From positions 106,259,314 through 106,323,313 of the forward strand of contig OY755042.1 of NCBI GenBank assembly GCA_963576565.1: DNA of 64,000 nucleotides. The letters run 5' to 3'. Below are positions 61,530-64,000 of this stretch, one piece after another (the first letter of the stretch is position 1; every line of letters starts with the position of its first letter). The translations under genes and the position numbers were made by a program. Origin of the DNA: Aspidapion aeneum (lineage: Eukaryota > Arthropoda > Insecta > Coleoptera > Brentidae). Below the pieces are notes generated by a model that saw only the letters and a program-made list of their open reading frames with translations, was not told the DNA's origin and searched no databases.

Positions 61530-62690
61530 ACCTCATCAGGGTGCTTATTTATACGAAAAACTAATGGGAAAGAATTGAGGAAAGGAGTGTCAGAAATATG
61601 GAGAGATGTTACTTTTGTGGACCTACAAAAAGCATATAATACCGTTCCAGTAGAAAAATTATGGACAGTGTTACACAAACTACTATCAATCATGCATACT
61701 TAAAAGCGATAAAAGAACTACACAAAAGGTCAATATCTAAAATTAAAATTGGAAATCGACTTTTAAAAGAATTCCTGCGAACGAAAGGTTTATGACAGAA
61801 ATGTTATATCTCTCCAAATCTTTTTAAAATTTATATCGCAGTAGCTCTAAAAAACTGGAAACGTAAAGTACACGGCATAGGAATTTAACTTAACGACCGA
61901 TTACCTTATACACACTACAGTTTGCTGACGACTAAGTAATTGTAGCAAATGATAAGGAAGAAATGGGGTATATGATAAGAAAGTTAGCGGGAGAATACCC
62001 AAAGTGAGGGTTAACAGTAAACGAGGACAAGACACTTATGTAATGGAAACGAATCAACTGAGTTAGAGCTAGAGAGTGGAGAAACAATATCTCCATGCAA
62101 TGAGTATGTATACTTGGGTGTCACATTTGATAAGACTGGAACAGACTGTAAAGAACGGGAAAAAAATAGTAAAAGCAAAAAAGGTAAATGGATGTCTTAA
62201 CATTATTTTGTGGAACAGAGAGATAAAAAATAATATAAAATTTTACGTATATAAAGCAATATAAAGCATGCAATGTATGAAATAGAAACTTGTCGCGAAA
62301 CAGAAAAATACAAAACAAAAATGAAAAGTGTCGAAATGGATGCAATAAGAAGATCAATGAGAATATCTAGAACATATCATATAAAAAATGAGATCATAAA
62401 AGAAATAATGGGAATCGAGGAAAGCATAACGGATGACATTACTAAAAAACAACTGATATCGTACGGCCATGTACAACGGATCAACGATGAAAGATGACCA
62501 AACAGGTCCTAGAATGGCAACCATTAAGGCACAGAAAAAGAGGGCGTCCTAAACTGGAATGGCAGCAGTCAATCCAAAGATCAATGAGACAAAAATACCT
62601 GACAGAAGATGATTGTCAGGATCGAAGAAGGTGGAGAATAGGCGTCGGGGAATGTAGAAAAACATTCTAAACCTACATGACATTGTTATT
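61530..62690 (+). pseudogene. Non-LTR retrotransposon reverse-transcriptase pseudogene
   Basis: The translation, with many stops and shifts, includes VTFVDLQKAYNTVPVEKLWT, then TTVC-RLSNCS in place of the FADD region, and at the end kHRKRGRPKLEWQQSI-like sequence near 62525-62580 followed by RRRWRIGVGECRKTF. This is the same broad class as 36845-37770. The gene is dead. From 62.7 kb to the window end I see only a CAGTGGCGGCTGCTGATATT hAT-like end at about 63166 and no gene. Confidence 0.8.
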
Positions 62691-62699
62691 AGTAGTACT

Positions 62700-64000
62700 A
62701 ACGAGAAAGAATTCGGACAAATTAATTTATCTCAACTCAATGATGTTTTACTGCTTAGTAAACAAACGGTAGCAAGAATGAATTTGTTCGCTGTCGTACG
62801 TTTGTTTTTGTTTGCTGCTTTAAAGCCTCGATAAAGCCCCTAGATGGCGTAGGGATTGCCTCTCCTGCAGTGGCGAGAACGGACGTTCCCCACGTGGCAT
62901 ACAGGAAAATAGCCGGTCACAACTATTTTTGGAGTCTTTTAGAACTTTTGTTTCAAATAGTGAAACCTTTTTCTTTGTGTCAGTGCTTATTCAACTAATA
63001 TATCTTTATTAAAAGCAAACCGCATATAACGAAAACGGCCTTTTCTTTGAACTGTAGTACCCAAAACTTGCATGAAGCGGCACTCCTCACGACATGTATT
63101 AATAAATCTACTTGCTCTTAATTGACGCAAGGCTTTTATAGAAATTAATAATAACCTACTAATCAGTGGCGGCTGCTGATATTATAAATTGGGGGGCCAA
63201 AAATTTATATTGCATGGAAAAGGAGATACAAAATCTTACCTAAACAATTTTATTTTAGCATTTTACAAACAAGCAGGTACTTGGTGTAGTTTTTAGATTA
63301 TTTGTTTATAGATAAAGTCTATTCGCCCTTCTTTTACATGCGCAAAGTGCTCGGATTAGCACCAGTTTCAGACTAATCATGGCCCCGTAGAGCAACCTCA
63401 AAAATCCCACAGAATTTTAAACAGTCTATTAACGTACTAAGTATATGTCTATTTTTTGCCACATTTTCATTATGTTCGGTAATGTTTTGCCTATAGGCAC
63501 TATTCAATTGGCACCTAATATCAGTCTTGCCTACCATAGAAAATACTATGTGGTTATTTAAATAAGTAGTATGTACTTACTTTGTGTCTTTAACTTTTCT
63601 ATTTAGCTAAAGTGCTTGATATCACACATTCCCTTTGCCACCCACGCAGGATCATCTCGTGGTTTGTTCGTAATAAGACAAGTAAAGCAAAAAAAAGCAT
63701 TTCGTTTTTCACAATCGCGCAACCAGGTTTCAGCATTCTATAATTTTTTATTACTTGCACTAAAATTTTGGTTAATTTTTAGGATTTTTAAGTCCGGTCT
63801 ATGTGGCCCTAAAGACTTTATTTGTAATCGAAGTTCATATGTCAACGTATTTAAATTTGCACAGTTAATTATATAATCGACGTTATTTGTTTCAATTTTG
63901 ATAACAAACAAAAACAAAAACAAACCATGTACATGCAACCGGCAAGGCTTTTAACTGCTGACCTACCCCAAGTCAAAACAATCTTATACGTCTTCACTAA
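62700..64000. other. No gene recognised
   Basis: This is AT-rich sequence. A hAT-like left end with a run of G begins at about 63166. Short frames near 63616-63938 have no recognisable homology, and I leave them out. Confidence 0.6.

Noticed and set aside
1..64000. Endogenous viral sequence
   Set aside because: I saw no viral structural, polymerase or integrase motifs; the reverse-transcriptase fragments are of non-LTR type.

Overview
The window is AT-rich nuclear DNA from an animal, most likely an insect, and perhaps a beetle with a large repeat-loaded genome. The evidence is split genes with GT-AG introns, mariner and non-LTR remnants, hAT-type MITEs, a widespread insect repeat-borne protein remnant, and degenerate pentamers related to CCTAA. 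The order is an impression, not a demonstration. No bacterial, viral or organellar genes were seen, and there are no rRNA genes or CRISPR arrays.

The main gene is on the + strand and fills most of the first 50.4 kb: the insect orthologue of BBS9 (PTHB1), a core subunit of the BBSome that carries membrane cargo to and from cilia. I rebuilt 13 exons by hand: 503-591, 4244-4508, 8662-8787, 13012-13139, 15204-15497, 17373-17601, 23324-23571, 25892-25985, 33563-33752, 34056-34238, 43316-43438, 48536-48734 and 50143-50408. Every junction is GT-AG and every codon phase agrees. About 810 residues are encoded. Roughly the first 80, by comparison with the human protein, lie upstream of the window. The terminal exon is followed by three or more decayed tandem copies of itself (to about 51.86 kb). 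A candidate first exon of a different, unrecognised single-pass membrane protein lies at 55547-55730.

Nearly everything else is mobile DNA, often nested. (1) Five foldback elements have arms built of short tandem units, a different unit in each: 18781-19129 (plus a right arm at 1-134), 13272-14892, 28712-31062, 40812-43130 and 31509-33460. Several have readable 8-9 bp target-site duplications. (2) Long palindromes start with CAGGGTG and usually sit between TA dinucleotides (7.4-8.4, 9.2-10.5, 16.5-17.3, 22-23, 43.4-44.1, 44.1-44.9 kb). (3) hAT-like MITEs start with CAGYGGCGTA and have 8-bp duplications. (4) A dispersed repeat family, here called R1, has several copies, one holding a MITE and a mariner that itself holds a LINE. 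(5) There are tandem arrays of about 169 bp and 130 bp and a pure 42-unit CCGAA microsatellite. (6) Mariner, LINE and SINE-like remnants lie at 36.9-37.8, 42.5-42.9, 46.2-48.2 and 58-62.7 kb.

I found no new multi-gene system. The most unusual signals are the minisatellite-armed foldback elements, a 19-bp palindromic insertion with its own 8-bp duplication inside a mariner pseudogene, the amplified BBS9 terminal exon, and repeats that press directly on BBS9 splice sites.
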